DNA of 64,000 nt from [Haemophilus] ducreyi (GTDB taxonomy: Bacteria > Pseudomonadota > Gammaproteobacteria > Enterobacterales > Pasteurellaceae). Shown here in pieces: positions 52,372 to 63,866 of this stretch; positions within the stretch are counted from its first letter, which is position 1; each line of letters starts with the position of its first letter. Location: contig NZ_FOJC01000008.1 of the NCBI RefSeq assembly GCF_900109315.1, positions 39,628 through 103,627 on the forward strand, given 5' to 3'. The translations under genes and the position numbers were made by a program. Below the pieces are notes generated by a model that made no database searches, was not told where the DNA came from, and worked only from the letters and a program-made list of their open reading frames with translations.

Positions 52372-53153
52372 ATGAAAATTAAATCTCTCGTCTTAGCACT
52401 TTCAATCATCCCTGCTCTATCGTTAGCAAAAACTAACGATGTACACCTTTACGGTAAAGTAGGACCGATATTTACTCTCACTTTTCAACTTTTCAATTTG
52501 GAACATTAACACCAATTAAAAATATTAATCCATCAATAGCATTATCGTTAGAAGCCACGCGTAATATCGCACCGAATACCGAACTAGGGCTAGGCATTGG
52601 TTTTATAAAACGTAAAGGCTTTAACTTTGCTAAAAGTTGGTTGGCAGAATCTTATCAAAACCAAAAACCTAGACCTAATGGTTTTGGTTTTTGGTTGGGT
52701 AATGAACAATATAAAGTAAATCGTTATTCTTCATTACCGATCTACTTAACATTAAAACAAAACTTTAAGCTTAACGGGCATAAAGAGATAAACCTTTATA
52801 TTAAAGGTGATCTAGGTTATTCCTTTAATAAAATTAAAAATACCTATTATTCATTAGACTCAAAATATATCAATGCTGGACGTTCAGGTGTTCCTGAATC
52901 AATTTTTTTCCCAGTTAATATAAAAGCTAAAAATGGCTTATATTATGGTTTAGCGGTAGGTGCTGAGTATAAAAACTTGTTAGCTGAAATCGGCTATTAT
53001 AGAACCCATGCAAATATCGTTTATAATGGAACGGGTCTATACAAAAATCATTACGGCACCTACGAAAAACTAACAAAAGATAAACATACTATTAATGGTA
53101 AATCATCGTATAACAACGATGCAATTCGTTTATCTGTTGGTTTCAAATTCTAA
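52372..53153 (+). pseudogene. Opacity-family outer-membrane protein, copy 2, frameshifted
   Basis: A tandem duplicate of copy 1: the start MKIKSLVLALSIIPALSLA follows AAGGAAC as in copy 1, and the coding bases align closely. Copy 1 reads GGAACCGATATC while this copy reads GGACCGATATT at 52461-52472, one base short, so translation ends at a TAA after 45 codons. The correct sense resumes in the other frame (SLEATRNIAPNTELGLGIGFI) to the stop at 53153. An ATG at 52641 could start a 170-residue fragment without a signal peptide. It is a pseudogene unless this is an error or a switch; no long repeat tract is present to drive phase variation. Confidence 0.85.
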
Positions 53154-53170
53154 CATACCTACCTCTTTAA

Positions 53171-53197
53171 AAAGCCGCTTAGTTAAGCGGCTTTTTT
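53171..53197 (+). terminator. Terminator of opacity gene 2
   Basis: AAAGCCGCTT (53171-53180), AGTT loop, AAGCGGCTTT (53185-53194), then T run. It would keep opacity-gene transcripts out of the adjacent origin region. Confidence 0.9.
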
Positions 53198-53318
53198 TAT
53201 GTGTTAAGCCTAAACTTCCATATTGTTACTAATTTTAAACGATCTTTTTCAGCAATGCGTTAATATATAAATAGCACATTTGCTTAATTTATTAGCCATT
53301 TATTTAATTAAAAAGGCC

Positions 53319-53640
53319 TGTGGATAACATGAAAAATGGTTATGAGTAACTTGAGATCTAGTTAAGGATAAGTTAGCCTTTCCAGAGGCCTGTGGATAAC
53401 TTAACCGTTTATCCACAATTAAGCTCGGTTTAAATAGCAAGCTCTATACAGCTAACATTAGTATTTAACTGATTGATTTTATTTATTAAATATGACTTAT
53501 CCTCAATATATGTCATTCCCTATAATAATCATAATAAAGATCTTTAAATATAGATCTATATTATGATAAGCGATCTCAAGATCTTCATTTTAGCCCTTAT
53601 CGATCGCATTAAAATGGATTTCCCTGATCTTATTTTTTTA
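53319..53640. other. Probable chromosomal replication origin oriC
   Basis: Two perfect DnaA boxes lie in minus orientation (TGTGGATAA at 53319-53327 and 53391-53399) and one in plus (TTATCCACA at 53409-53417), with one-mismatch TTATCCTCA at 53497-53505 and a weaker site at 53363-53371. To the right an AT-rich block carries six GATC sites within 91 bases (53539, 53553, 53572, 53580, 53602, 53626) and 13-mer-like units beginning GATCT (53539, 53553, 53626). mnmG (gidA) follows at 53698, as at E. coli oriC, with the unwinding element on the mnmG side. The 540-base gap has no ORF. Confidence 0.88.
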
Positions 53641-53697
53641 GGGTAGAATAGCGCTCTTTTCTTTTGGCACCGAATATATAAAAAATAGGCAAAAAAT

Positions 53698-55590
53698 ATG
53701 ATTTATCCTGAACATTACGATGTCATTGTGGTCGGCGGTGGGCACGCGGGTACAGAAGCAGCGCTTGCTCCAGCACGTATGGGATTAAAAACATTATTAC
53801 TCACTCATAATGTGGATACGTTAGGGCAAATGTCTTGTAATCCTGCAATTGGTGGTATTGGTAAAGGCCATTTAGTTAAAGAGATTGATGCTATGGGTGG
53901 TTTGATGGCCATCGCAACAGATCATGCAGGGATCCAATTTCGCACACTAAACAGTTCAAAAGGGCCGGCAGTAAGAGCAACACGTGCACAAGCGGATCGT
54001 GTTCTTTATCGTCAATCTGTGCGTACGGCATTAGAGAATCAGCAAAACTTAGCTATTTTTCAGCAAGAAGTGGTTGATATTTTAGTTGAAAATCATCGCG
54101 CCAGTGGTGTTGTCACTAAAATGGGGCTAACTTTTAAAGCCAAAACGGTGATTTTAACCGCTGGAACATTTTTAGCGGGGAAGATCCATATTGGTTTAGA
54201 CAATTATGCAGGGGGACGAGCAGGCGATCCTGCTGCGACTAGATTAGCAGATCGATTGCGCGATCTCAATTTACGTGTAGATCGCTTAAAAACCGGTACA
54301 CCACCACGCTTAGATGCACGTACCATTAATTTTGAGGTATTGGCCAAACAACCCGGAGATGAAGTCTTACCGGTCATGTCTTTTATGGGGGAGGTTAGCC
54401 AACACCCGCGCCAGATTCCTTGCTATATCACCCATACAAATCATCAGACACACGATATTATACGGGCTAATTTAGATCGAAGCCCTATGTATACCGGAAT
54501 TATTGAGGGGATCGGTCCGCGTTACTGCCCATCGATTGAAGATAAGGTTATGCGTTTTGGTGATCGTAATGGACATCAGATCTACCTTGAGCCAGAAGGA
54601 TTAACGACCATTGAGGTGTATCCAAATGGTATTTCAACAAGTTTACCTTTTGATGTACAAATGGCGATTGTTAATTCAATGAAGGGTTTAGAAAATACTC
54701 GAATTATTAAACCGGGTTATGCGATTGAATATGACTATTTTGACCCGCGTGATTTAAAGCCAACCTTAGAAGCTAAAGCGATTGAAGGCTTATTCTTTGC
54801 GGGACAAATTAATGGCACTACCGGTTATGAAGAAGCCGCTGCACAAGGCTTATTAGCGGGTATTAATGCCGCCTTACAAGTACAAGATAAGCCGAGTTGG
54901 TTCCCTACTCGAGATGTTGCTTATACGGGAGTATTAGTTGACGACCTCTGTACGCTTGGTACCAAAGAACCTTATCGTGTATTTACTTCTAGGGCTGAAT
55001 ATCGCTTGCTCTTACGCGAAGATAATGCAGATATTCGTTTAACACCAATCGCACACCAATTAGGACTGATTGATGAAGCGCGTTGGCAACGTTTTAATCA
55101 AAAAATGGAAAATATCGAACGTGAGCGTGAACGGCTAAAACAAATATGGATTCATCCACAATCAGCCTATTTAGATGCGGTTAATCAATTAGTAAATTCA
55201 CCATTAACCCGTGAAGTAAATGGTGAAGACTTATTGCGTCGCCCTGAAATTAACTATGCTAAATTGACCGAAATAGCTGCTTTTGCTCCAGCATTAGACG
55301 ATCGGCAAGCGGCAGAACAAGTGGAAATCGCAATTAAGTATCAAGGCTATATTGAACATCAATATAGTGAAATTGAGCGACATAAACGCCATGAAAACAC
55401 CTTAATTCCGGCTGAATTTGATTATAATAAAGTTGATAGCTTATCTAATGAAGTTCGCGCTAAATTAATGCAACATCGTCCTATTTCAATAGGGCAAGCA
55501 AGCCGTATTTCAGGTATCACTCCAGCTGCTATTTCAATTTTGTTAGTCAATTTGAAAAAGCAAGGAATGCTCAAGCGAGGCGAGCTATAA
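53698..55590 (+). CDS. mnmG: tRNA uridine 5-carboxymethylaminomethyl modification enzyme MnmG (GidA)
   Basis: An FAD enzyme that with MnmE makes cmnm5U34 in tRNAs reading purine-ending codons. The 630-residue product starts [24 protein letters not shown] (FAD-binding GxGxxG-type fold), and keeps GSGIG-like [10 protein letters not shown], the Cys segment near 277 (RYCPSIEDK) and the C-terminal domain that contacts MnmE ([23 protein letters not shown]). It lies beside oriC and is followed by rsmG, the classical gidA-gidB arrangement. Confidence 0.98.
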   Translation: MIYPEHYDVIVVGGGHAGTEAALAPARMGLKTLLLTHNVDTLGQMSCNPAIGGIGKGHLVKEIDAMGGLMAIATDHAGIQFRTLNSSKGPAVRATRAQADRVLYRQSVRTALENQQNLAIFQQEVVDILVENHRASGVVTKMGLTFKAKTVILTAGTFLAGKIHIGLDNYAGGRAGDPAATRLADRLRDLNLRVDRLKTGTPPRLDARTINFEVLAKQPGDEVLPVMSFMGEVSQHPRQIPCYITHTNHQTHDIIRANLDRSPMYTGIIEGIGPRYCPSIEDKVMRFGDRNGHQIYLEPEGLTTIEVYPNGISTSLPFDVQMAIVNSMKGLENTRIIKPGYAIEYDYFDPRDLKPTLEAKAIEGLFFAGQINGTTGYEEAAAQGLLAGINAALQVQDKPSWFPTRDVAYTGVLVDDLCTLGTKEPYRVFTSRAEYRLLLREDNADIRLTPIAHQLGLIDEARWQRFNQKMENIERERERLKQIWIHPQSAYLDAVNQLVNSPLTREVNGEDLLRRPEINYAKLTEIAAFAPALDDRQAAEQVEIAIKYQGYIEHQYSEIERHKRHENTLIPAEFDYNKVDSLSNEVRAKLMQHRPISIGQASRISGITPAAISILLVNLKKQGMLKRGEL

Positions 55591-55598
55591 TGTTAAGT

Positions 55599-55632
55599 AA
55601 AGTGAGTAAGTGGATTGCTTGCTCACTTTTTT
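55599..55632 (+). terminator. Terminator of mnmG
   Basis: AAAGTGAGTAAG (55599-55610) pairs with CTTGCTCACTTT (55618-55629; one G-U pair), followed by TTT. Confidence 0.75.
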
Positions 55633-55694
55633 AGTGAGCCCAGCCGTTCTTATTTGTTTTTATCCAAATAAACAAAGATGAAGGAATTTGTAAA

Positions 55695-56306
55695 ATGAAA
55701 CAAAAATTAGACCGATTGCTTGTGCAGGCAGATATTCAGTTAACTGAAAGGCAAAAAGAACAACTGATTGGCTTTGTACATTTATTACATAAATGGAATA
55801 AGGCTTATAATTTGACCTCAGTGCGCGATCCAGAAGAAATGCTAGTTAAGCATATTATGGATAGTTTAGTCGTCAGTGTTCATCTTCAAGGGCAATCTTT
55901 TATTGATGTTGGTACAGGTCCGGGATTGCCGGGTATTCCGTTAGCGATTGCTAATCCAGATAAACAATTTGTCTTGTTAGATAGCTTAGGTAAACGTATT
56001 ACTTTTATCAAACAAGTATTACGTGAATTAGCCATTACGAATGTTACACCGGTGCTTAGTCGGGTTGAGCAATACACTGCACGTCAGTTTGATGGCGTAT
56101 TAAGTCGTGCGTTTGCTTCATTAGATGATATGTTGAATTGGTGTTATGCCTTACCTAACGATAGCGGAAAGTTTTATGCGTTAAAAGGTGTGTATGACGG
56201 CGCTGAATTGCAAGCGGTTCAAAAGCCGATTAAATTAGTTTACGCAATAAAACTTAATGTTCCTCAGTTAGTGGGGGAGCGCCATTTAATTGTATTAGCA
56301 AAATAG
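55695..56306 (+). CDS. rsmG: 16S rRNA (guanine-527-N7)-methyltransferase RsmG (GidB)
   Basis: Methylates G527 in the 530 loop; its loss gives low-level streptomycin resistance in other bacteria. The 203-residue product has the SAM-binding segment [20 protein letters not shown] near residue 70 and [16 protein letters not shown]. The usual N-terminal helix [23 protein letters not shown] is present. Frame and length are intact (207 in E. coli). It is separated from mnmG by 104 bases with a terminator, so it probably has its own promoter. Confidence 0.97.
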   Translation: MKQKLDRLLVQADIQLTERQKEQLIGFVHLLHKWNKAYNLTSVRDPEEMLVKHIMDSLVVSVHLQGQSFIDVGTGPGLPGIPLAIANPDKQFVLLDSLGKRITFIKQVLRELAITNVTPVLSRVEQYTARQFDGVLSRAFASLDDMLNWCYALPNDSGKFYALKGVYDGAELQAVQKPIKLVYAIKLNVPQLVGERHLIVLAK

Positions 56307-56621
56307 ATTAATTTTTGTAAGATTAACCACATTTTCTACCGCATTAAGCAGGCTTATAATACTGAGTAAACCATTACTTACTTGTATGAAATTGTTGAAT
56401 AATTGTATTAAAATATAACAATGTGTTGCTATTATATTCAGTATCTTTTTACTTTTAATTTAAATGTAATATTTTGTAATATTTTTTTTATATTTTTTGA
56501 AAAGATAGTGTAATATATAGTGCTTTTGTTTTGAAACTCAGTTTTTGTGAAGTATAATTTCATACATATTTTTATGTAATAGCGCTGAGTGCTTAGTTAA
56601 ATATAATTAAGAAGGGCTGAA
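56307..56621. other. AT-rich intergenic region upstream of the ATP synthase operon
   Basis: 315 bases with no ORF. The left part is strongly AT-rich with T runs; the right part holds the promoter at 56531-56558. No further conserved element was recognised. Confidence 0.5.
56531..56558 (+). promoter_or_regulatory. Promoter of the atp operon
   Basis: TTGAAA (56531-56536) and TATAAT (56553-56558) with a 16-base spacer, 64 bases before atpI. Upstream is very AT-rich, consistent with UP-element stimulation. Confidence 0.6.
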
Positions 56622-57005
56622 ATGTCAGCTGTAATCAATAAAGCCAAACAGCATTATTTAATGGCATTAAAACTTGAAAGTGGCATTTTATTTGCCATTT
56701 TTTGTATGTTACTGATTTTAGAAGGTTCCTTAATCTTCTCTTGGTTAGGAGGCTGCCTAGCTAGTTTTTTACCATATTGCTTGTTTGTCTATTGGATTTT
56801 CTTTAAAAAATCTGCAAAAAATCAGTCAAAAATGGCCGCTTTTTATCGTGGTGAAGGGCTGAAATGGCTTGCGACTATTTTATTGGTGGTAGCCGCTTTT
56901 AAATTGATACCTGATCTTCATAGGGTGTTATTTTTTGTAGGTTATTTTGTAGCGTTGTTACTCAACAACGTTATTCCATTTGTATTACAAAAACGAACTA
57001 ACTAA
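56622..57005 (+). CDS. atpI: ATP synthase accessory protein AtpI
   Basis: A small membrane protein thought to assist c-ring assembly. The 127-residue product has four predicted transmembrane helices and a central basic loop (FKKSAKNQSKMAAFYRGEGLKW) typical of gammaproteobacterial AtpI. It heads the operon, 25 bases before atpB. Confidence 0.93.
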   Translation: MSAVINKAKQHYLMALKLESGILFAIFCMLLILEGSLIFSWLGGCLASFLPYCLFVYWIFFKKSAKNQSKMAAFYRGEGLKWLATILLVVAAFKLIPDLHRVLFFVGYFVALLLNNVIPFVLQKRTN

Positions 57006-57018
57006 ATTTCTATTTTAA

Positions 57019-57819
<801 letters not shown>

Positions 57820-57830
57820 ACGAACCCCAT

Positions 57831-57874
57831 AAGCGGTTGTTATTTTGTGAAATTTTACTAAAAATGGACTGCTT
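57831..57874. repeat. Inverted USS-like hairpin between atpB and atpE
   Basis: AAGCGGT (57831-57837) faces ACTGCTT (57868-57874), and ATTTT pairs with AAAAT inside; the stem is imperfect. It lies inside the operon without a U-run after it, so it may be an uptake signal pair, an mRNA-stability element or a weak pause rather than a full terminator. Confidence 0.45.
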
Positions 57875-57939
57875 AAACTTTACTTTTTTATTAACAACCT
57901 AGCCTTTTGGCTAATTCCTCAATCTTAATGGAGAACATT

Positions 57940-58194
57940 ATGGAATCAGTAATCACAGCAACAATTATTGGTGCGTCACTATTATTAGCTTTTGCTGCAC
58001 TTGGTACAGCGATTGGTTTTGCTATCTTAGGTGGTAAATTCTTAGAATCATCATCTCGTCAGCCTGAATTAGCTAGTAGTTTACAAACTAAAATGTTTAT
58101 CGTTGCAGGTCTTTTAGATGCTATCGCAATGATCGCGGTTGGTATTTCTTTACTTTTCATCTTCGCGAACCCATTCATTGATTTATTGAAATAA
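57940..58194 (+). CDS. atpE: ATP synthase F0 subunit c
   Basis: Proteolipid of the rotor ring. I start at ATG 57940 ([18 protein letters not shown]), which has GGAGA ten bases upstream; an ATG at 57928 lies within that site. 84 residues in two helices with the loop SSSRQPEL and the proton-binding Asp60 in [12 protein letters not shown]. The residue pattern around Asp60 is that of H+-coupled rings, not Na+-coupled ones. Confidence 0.97.
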   Translation: MESVITATIIGASLLLAFAALGTAIGFAILGGKFLESSSRQPELASSLQTKMFIVAGLLDAIAMIAVGISLLFIFANPFIDLLK

Positions 58195-58247
58195 GTCGAG
58201 CTTCCGTTATTTAGTTGAATAACTTAACCGACTTTTAGGAGGGCGTT

Positions 58248-58718
58248 GTGAATTTAAATGCAACACTAATTGGTCAACTTATTGCATTCGCACTATTTGT
58301 TGCGTTTTGTATGAAATATGTATGGCCACCGCTTATTAAAGTGATCGAAGAGCGTCAAGCAAATATTGCGAATGCTTTAGCATCTGCTGAAAAAGCGAAG
58401 CAAGAACAAGCTGATTCTAAAGTTTTAGCTGAGCAAGAAATCATTAAAGCAAAAGAAGAAGCACAAAAAATTATTGATTTAGCAACAAAACGTCGTAATG
58501 AAATTTTAGAGTCTGTGCAAGCAGATGCTGAAGTTGAGCGCCAACGTATCATTGAACAAGGGCATGCGGAAATAGATAGTGAGCGTAAGCGTGTTCAAGA
58601 AGAGCTTCGTCAAAAAGTGGCAGCATTAGCTGTAGCTGGAGCAGAAAGAATTGTTGGTCGCTCAGTAGATACTGCAGTAAATAATGACATTATAGATAAA
58701 TTCGTTGCAGAATTATAA
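58248..58718 (+). CDS. atpF: ATP synthase F0 subunit b
   Basis: Peripheral stalk dimer linking F0 to F1. The start is GTG at 58248 behind AGGAGGG. The 156-residue product has a single N-terminal transmembrane helix ([23 protein letters not shown]) and a long coiled coil rich in Ala, Glu and Lys. The length equals the E. coli subunit. Confidence 0.97.
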   Translation: MNLNATLIGQLIAFALFVAFCMKYVWPPLIKVIEERQANIANALASAEKAKQEQADSKVLAEQEIIKAKEEAQKIIDLATKRRNEILESVQADAEVERQRIIEQGHAEIDSERKRVQEELRQKVAALAVAGAERIVGRSVDTAVNNDIIDKFVAEL

Positions 58719-58731
58719 CAAGGTGGGGCAG

Positions 58732-59265
58732 ATGTCAGAATTAAGTACAGTAGCTCGCCCCTATGCTAAAGCAGCTTTTGATTTTGCTTTAGAGCAAGGT
58801 CAGTTGGATAAATGGCAAGAAATGTTACAGTTTTCAGCATTAGTCGCTGAAAATGAACAAGTAGTAGAATATATTACTTCATCTCTTGCAAGCAGTCAGA
58901 TTTCAGAAATTTTTCTTCAAATCTGTGATGACCAACTTGATCAATATGGGCAAAATTTTATTCGCGTAATGGCTGAAAATAAGCGTTTAGCTATTTTACC
59001 TGAAGTTTTTAACCGCTTTAACGCATTACATGCTGAGTATGAAGCGATTAAAAAGGTGATTGTCGTTTCAGCAACCGAATTAAGTCAAGCACAAGAAGAA
59101 AAAATCGCCAAGGCGATGGAAAAACGCTTAGGGCAAAAAGTTCGTTTAACAACCGAAATTGATAGCACATTACTTGCTGGTATTATTATTAAATATGATG
59201 ATATCGTTATCGATGGCTCAAGTCGCGGTCAGTTAAATCGCTTAACTCAAGCGTTGAGCTTGTAA
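58732..59265 (+). CDS. atpH: ATP synthase F1 subunit delta
   Basis: Links the b dimer to the top of the alpha3beta3 head. I start at ATG 58732 ([22 protein letters not shown]), preceded by GGTGGGG; the frame opens earlier at 58705 but overlaps atpF. 177 residues, the same as E. coli, ending RLTQALSL. Confidence 0.97.
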   Translation: MSELSTVARPYAKAAFDFALEQGQLDKWQEMLQFSALVAENEQVVEYITSSLASSQISEIFLQICDDQLDQYGQNFIRVMAENKRLAILPEVFNRFNALHAEYEAIKKVIVVSATELSQAQEEKIAKAMEKRLGQKVRLTTEIDSTLLAGIIIKYDDIVIDGSSRGQLNRLTQALSL

Positions 59266-59277
59266 GAGGAATAAAAA

Positions 59278-60819
59278 ATGCAACTAAATTCAACTGAAAT
59301 TAGTGAATTGATTAAAAAACGCATTGCCCAGTTTAATGTGGTAAGCGAAGCACAAAGCACCGGAACAATTGTTTCAGTAAGCGATGGTATTATTCGCATA
59401 CATGGACTTGCTGATGTTATGCAAGGCGAAATGATTGAATTACCGGGCAATCGTTATGCAATTGCACTTAACTTAGAACGCGATTCTGTAGGTGCGGTTG
59501 TAATGGGGCCTTATGCTGATTTAGCTGAAGGTATGACTGTTAAATGTACCGGTCGTATTTTAGAAGTGCCTGTAGGTAAAGGTTTATTAGGGCGCGTGGT
59601 AAACACATTAGGTCAGCCAATTGATGGTAAAGGAGAAATCGATAATGATGGCTACTCACCAGTTGAAGTGATTGCGCCTGGTGTAATTGATCGTCAATCT
59701 GTTGATCAACCAGTACAAACTGGTTATAAAGCAGTGGACTCAATGGTGCCAATCGGTCGTGGTCAGCGTGAATTAATCATTGGTGACCGTCAAACAGGTA
59801 AAACAGCATTAGCAATTGATGCTATCATTGCACAAAGAGATTCAGGCATTAAATGTATCTATGTAGCCATTGGTCAAAAAGCATCAACTATTGCTAACGT
59901 AGTGTGTAAATTAGAAGAGCATGGTGCGTTAGCAAATACGATTGTCGTGGTTGCATCTGCTTCTGAATCTGCAGCATTACAATATCTTGCACCTTATTCA
60001 GGTTGTGCGATGGGAGAATATTTCCGTGATCGTGGTGAAGACGCACTCATTGTGTATGATGATTTATCTAAACAAGCGGTAGCTTATCGTCAAATTTCAC
60101 TACTATTACGCCGTCCACCAGGTCGTGAAGCATTCCCAGGCGATATATTTTATTTACATTCTCGCTTACTTGAGCGTGCGGCTCGTGTAAATGCTGAATA
60201 TGTAGAACGTTTTACCAATGGAGCTGTAACAGGTCAAACCGGTTCTTTAACTGCTTTACCAATTATTGAAACTCAAGCAGGTGATGTATCTGCATTCGTT
60301 CCAACAAATGTAATTTCAATTACTGATGGTCAAATATTCTTAGAGTCAAGCTTATTTAACTCAGGCATTCGTCCTGCGGTGAATCCAGGTATTTCTGTAT
60401 CACGTGTGGGAAGTGCAGCACAAACAAAAGTGATCAAAAAATTGTCAGGTGGTATCCGGACTGCATTAGCACAGTATCGTGAATTAGCTGCTTTCGCACA
60501 ATTTGCCTCGGATCTTGATGATGCTACGCGTAAACAGCTATCACATGGTCAAAAAGTAACTGAATTACTAAAACAAAAACAATTTGCACCAATGCCTGTC
60601 AGTAAACAAGCATTAGTCCTTTTTGCGGCAGAATTCGGTTATTTAGATGATGTAGAACTTGAACGTATTAGTTCATTTGAATCTGCTTTACTTGCTTACG
60701 CTAACAGTAATCATGCAGACTTTATGAAGGATTTAGCTAAATCAGGTAATTTCAACGATTCAATTCAGCAAGAATTAAAAACAATCGTTGAAAACTTCAA
60801 AAAGAATGGTGCATGGTAA
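59278..60819 (+). CDS. atpA: ATP synthase F1 subunit alpha
   Basis: Non-catalytic nucleotide-binding subunit. The 513-residue product starts [19 protein letters not shown] and shows the P-loop [10 protein letters not shown] near residue 170 and the arginine-finger segment near 370 ([10 protein letters not shown]). Length and motifs match E. coli. It lies 12 bases after atpH. Confidence 0.98.
   Translation: MQLNSTEISELIKKRIAQFNVVSEAQSTGTIVSVSDGIIRIHGLADVMQGEMIELPGNRYAIALNLERDSVGAVVMGPYADLAEGMTVKCTGRILEVPVGKGLLGRVVNTLGQPIDGKGEIDNDGYSPVEVIAPGVIDRQSVDQPVQTGYKAVDSMVPIGRGQRELIIGDRQTGKTALAIDAIIAQRDSGIKCIYVAIGQKASTIANVVCKLEEHGALANTIVVVASASESAALQYLAPYSGCAMGEYFRDRGEDALIVYDDLSKQAVAYRQISLLLRRPPGREAFPGDIFYLHSRLLERAARVNAEYVERFTNGAVTGQTGSLTALPIIETQAGDVSAFVPTNVISITDGQIFLESSLFNSGIRPAVNPGISVSRVGSAAQTKVIKKLSGGIRTALAQYRELAAFAQFASDLDDATRKQLSHGQKVTELLKQKQFAPMPVSKQALVLFAAEFGYLDDVELERISSFESALLAYANSNHADFMKDLAKSGNFNDSIQQELKTIVENFKKNGAW
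60072..60080 (+). repeat. Apl-type DNA uptake signal core in atpA
   Basis: ACAAGCGGT inside the atpA coding sequence (read SKQAVAYRQ). Similar cores are at 21212-21220 and 23351-23359, in mutY and hslU. Confidence 0.6.
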
Positions 60820-60842
60820 TCCAAAACTAGCGGAGAGAGATT

Positions 60843-61709
60843 ATGGCAGGTGCTAAAGAGATTAGAACCAAAATTGCAAGTGTTCGTAATACGCAAAAAA
60901 TTACGAAAGCAATGGAAATGGTGGCTACCTCTAAAATGCGTAAAACGCAAGAGCGTATGGCAGCAGGTCGTCCATATTCAGAGACGATCCGTAACGTAAT
61001 TAGCCATATCGCGAAAGGAAGCATTGGTTATAAGCACCCGTTTTTAATTGAGCGTGATATTAAAAAAGTAGGTTATTTAGTTATCTCTACCGACCGTGGT
61101 TTATGTGGTGGTCTTAATATCAATTTATTCAAGACAACCTTGAATGAATTTAAAGCGTGGAAAGATAAAGACGTTAGTGTTGAACTTGGCTTAGTAGGTT
61201 CAAAGGGAGTAAGCTTTTACCAATCTATTGGCTTAAAAGTTAGGGCTCATATTACAGGTTTAGGTGATTCACCTGAAATGGAACGTATTGTTGGTGCAGT
61301 TAATGAAATGATTAATGCTTATCGCAATGGTGAAGTGGATATGGTTTGTATTGCTTATAATCGTTTTGAAAATACAATGTCACAAAAACCAGTTATTGCA
61401 CAATTACTACCGTTACCTAAATTAGAAAATGACGAATTAGAAACAAAAGGTTCTTGGGATTATCTCTACGAGCCTAACCCACAAGTATTATTGGATAGTT
61501 TACTTGTTCGTTATTTAGAAACACAGGTATATCAAGCAGTTGTCGATAACCTTGCTTCTGAACAAGCCGCTCGAATGGTAGCAATGAAGGCCGCAACAGA
61601 TAATGCGGGAGCATTAATTGATGAGTTACAATTAGTGTATAACAAAGCTCGTCAAGCAAGTATTACAAATGAATTAAATGAAATTGTTGCAGGTGCTGCT
61701 GCAATTTAA
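60843..61709 (+). CDS. atpG: ATP synthase F1 subunit gamma
   Basis: The central rotor shaft. The 288-residue product starts [23 protein letters not shown] and ends with the conserved helix TKAR-type [23 protein letters not shown]; the middle has the Rossmann-like part with [12 protein letters not shown]. It lies 23 bases after atpA. Confidence 0.98.
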   Translation: MAGAKEIRTKIASVRNTQKITKAMEMVATSKMRKTQERMAAGRPYSETIRNVISHIAKGSIGYKHPFLIERDIKKVGYLVISTDRGLCGGLNINLFKTTLNEFKAWKDKDVSVELGLVGSKGVSFYQSIGLKVRAHITGLGDSPEMERIVGAVNEMINAYRNGEVDMVCIAYNRFENTMSQKPVIAQLLPLPKLENDELETKGSWDYLYEPNPQVLLDSLLVRYLETQVYQAVVDNLASEQAARMVAMKAATDNAGALIDELQLVYNKARQASITNELNEIVAGAAAI

Positions 61710-61721
61710 TGGAGAAAATAG

Positions 61722-63098
<1,377 letters not shown>

Positions 63099-63137
63099 TT
63101 GTTCCCTAAACCGAATTAGGGACTAAAGGAGAACAAA

Positions 63138-63557
63138 ATGGCATCTCAATTTGAACTTAGAATAGTAAGTGCGGAAAAACAAATCTTTAATGGTCAAGTG
63201 GTTAGCGTACGTGTAAGTGGTGTTGAAGGTGAATTAGGTATTTATGCTGGACATACCCCCTTATTAACAGCAATAAAACCAGGTATGGTTAAATATACCC
63301 TTGAAGATAATAAAGAAGAGTTTATTTATGTATCAGGTGGTTTCTTAGAAGTACAGCCTACAATCGTAACTGTTCTTGCTGATATTGCAATTCGTGGTGA
63401 AGAATTAGATCAACAACGTATTCTTGCTGCAAAACGTAAAGCTGAATATACGCTTAGTAAAACAAATAATGCGGAATTATCAGCTAAACTTGCTCGTGAA
63501 ATTGCAAAACTACATGTTTATGAAATTGTAAATTCAAAATTAACTAAAAAACGTTAA
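63138..63557 (+). CDS. atpC: ATP synthase F1 subunit epsilon
   Basis: Rotor subunit and intrinsic inhibitor of hydrolysis. The 139-residue product has the N-terminal beta sandwich ([30 protein letters not shown]) and two C-terminal helices ending LTKKR. It is the last gene of the atp operon, followed by a terminator. Confidence 0.97.
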   Translation: MASQFELRIVSAEKQIFNGQVVSVRVSGVEGELGIYAGHTPLLTAIKPGMVKYTLEDNKEEFIYVSGGFLEVQPTIVTVLADIAIRGEELDQQRILAAKRKAEYTLSKTNNAELSAKLAREIAKLHVYEIVNSKLTKKR

Positions 63558-63571
63558 TTATATTAATTAAA

Positions 63572-63605
63572 AAACTCAACTTTTAATTAAGTTGGGTTTT
63601 TTATT
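63572..63605 (+). terminator. Terminator of the atp operon
   Basis: AAACTCAACTT (63572-63582) pairs with AAGTTGGGTTT (63589-63599; one G-U pair), followed by TTTATTTTT. Confidence 0.85.
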
Positions 63606-63759
63606 TTTTATAGCATTAATTGAGAAACTACATATCGTAATACTATTTTATATTAACGTACCCTGATAGGAAATAATCATTTTTTGCTAGCAAAAGCAGC
63701 AAAATGGCGTAAGTTTATGCACGCAATCAATTTTTTTAATTTTTCTCAAAAAAAAGTAT
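63606..63759. other. Intergenic region upstream of the rrn promoter
   Basis: About 150 bases of AT-rich sequence between the atp terminator and the rRNA promoter, with several A and T tracts that could act as UP elements or Fis/H-NS sites. No gene was seen. Confidence 0.4.
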
Positions 63760-63787
63760 TTGCAAAAAGGGAAAGATATCCTATAAT
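63760..63787 (+). promoter_or_regulatory. rRNA operon promoter P1
   Basis: TTGCAA (63760-63765) and TATAAT (63782-63787) with a 16-base spacer and GC-rich discriminator GGGCGACAC, as in stringently regulated rrn promoters. Confidence 0.85.
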
Positions 63788-63800
63788 GGGCGACACACAA

Positions 63801-63845
63801 CGACGCACCGTTGTGAGCTGTTAAGCTAGATTGAGCGGTGCGTCG
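63801..63845 (+). other. rrn leader hairpin with T-rich tail
   Basis: CGACGCACCG (63801-63810) and CGGTGCGTCG (63836-63845) form a perfect ten-base stem enclosing 25 bases, followed directly by TTTTATTTTGCTC, which runs into boxA. It looks like an intrinsic terminator placed just before the antitermination site. Confidence 0.7.
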
Positions 63846-63853
63846 TTTTATTT

Positions 63854-63866
63854 TGCTCTTTAACAA
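63854..63866 (+). promoter_or_regulatory. rrn leader boxA antitermination site
   Basis: TGCTCTTTAACAA matches the E. coli boxA, the binding site for NusB-S10. It marks the leader of an rRNA operon whose 16S gene begins beyond 64000. The remaining 134 bases of the window are precursor leader sequence. Confidence 0.9.

Noticed and set aside
52372..53153. Simple-repeat phase variation of opacity copy 2
   Set aside because: The lesion is a single missing base in GGAACC, not a change in a repeat tract, so switching is unlikely.
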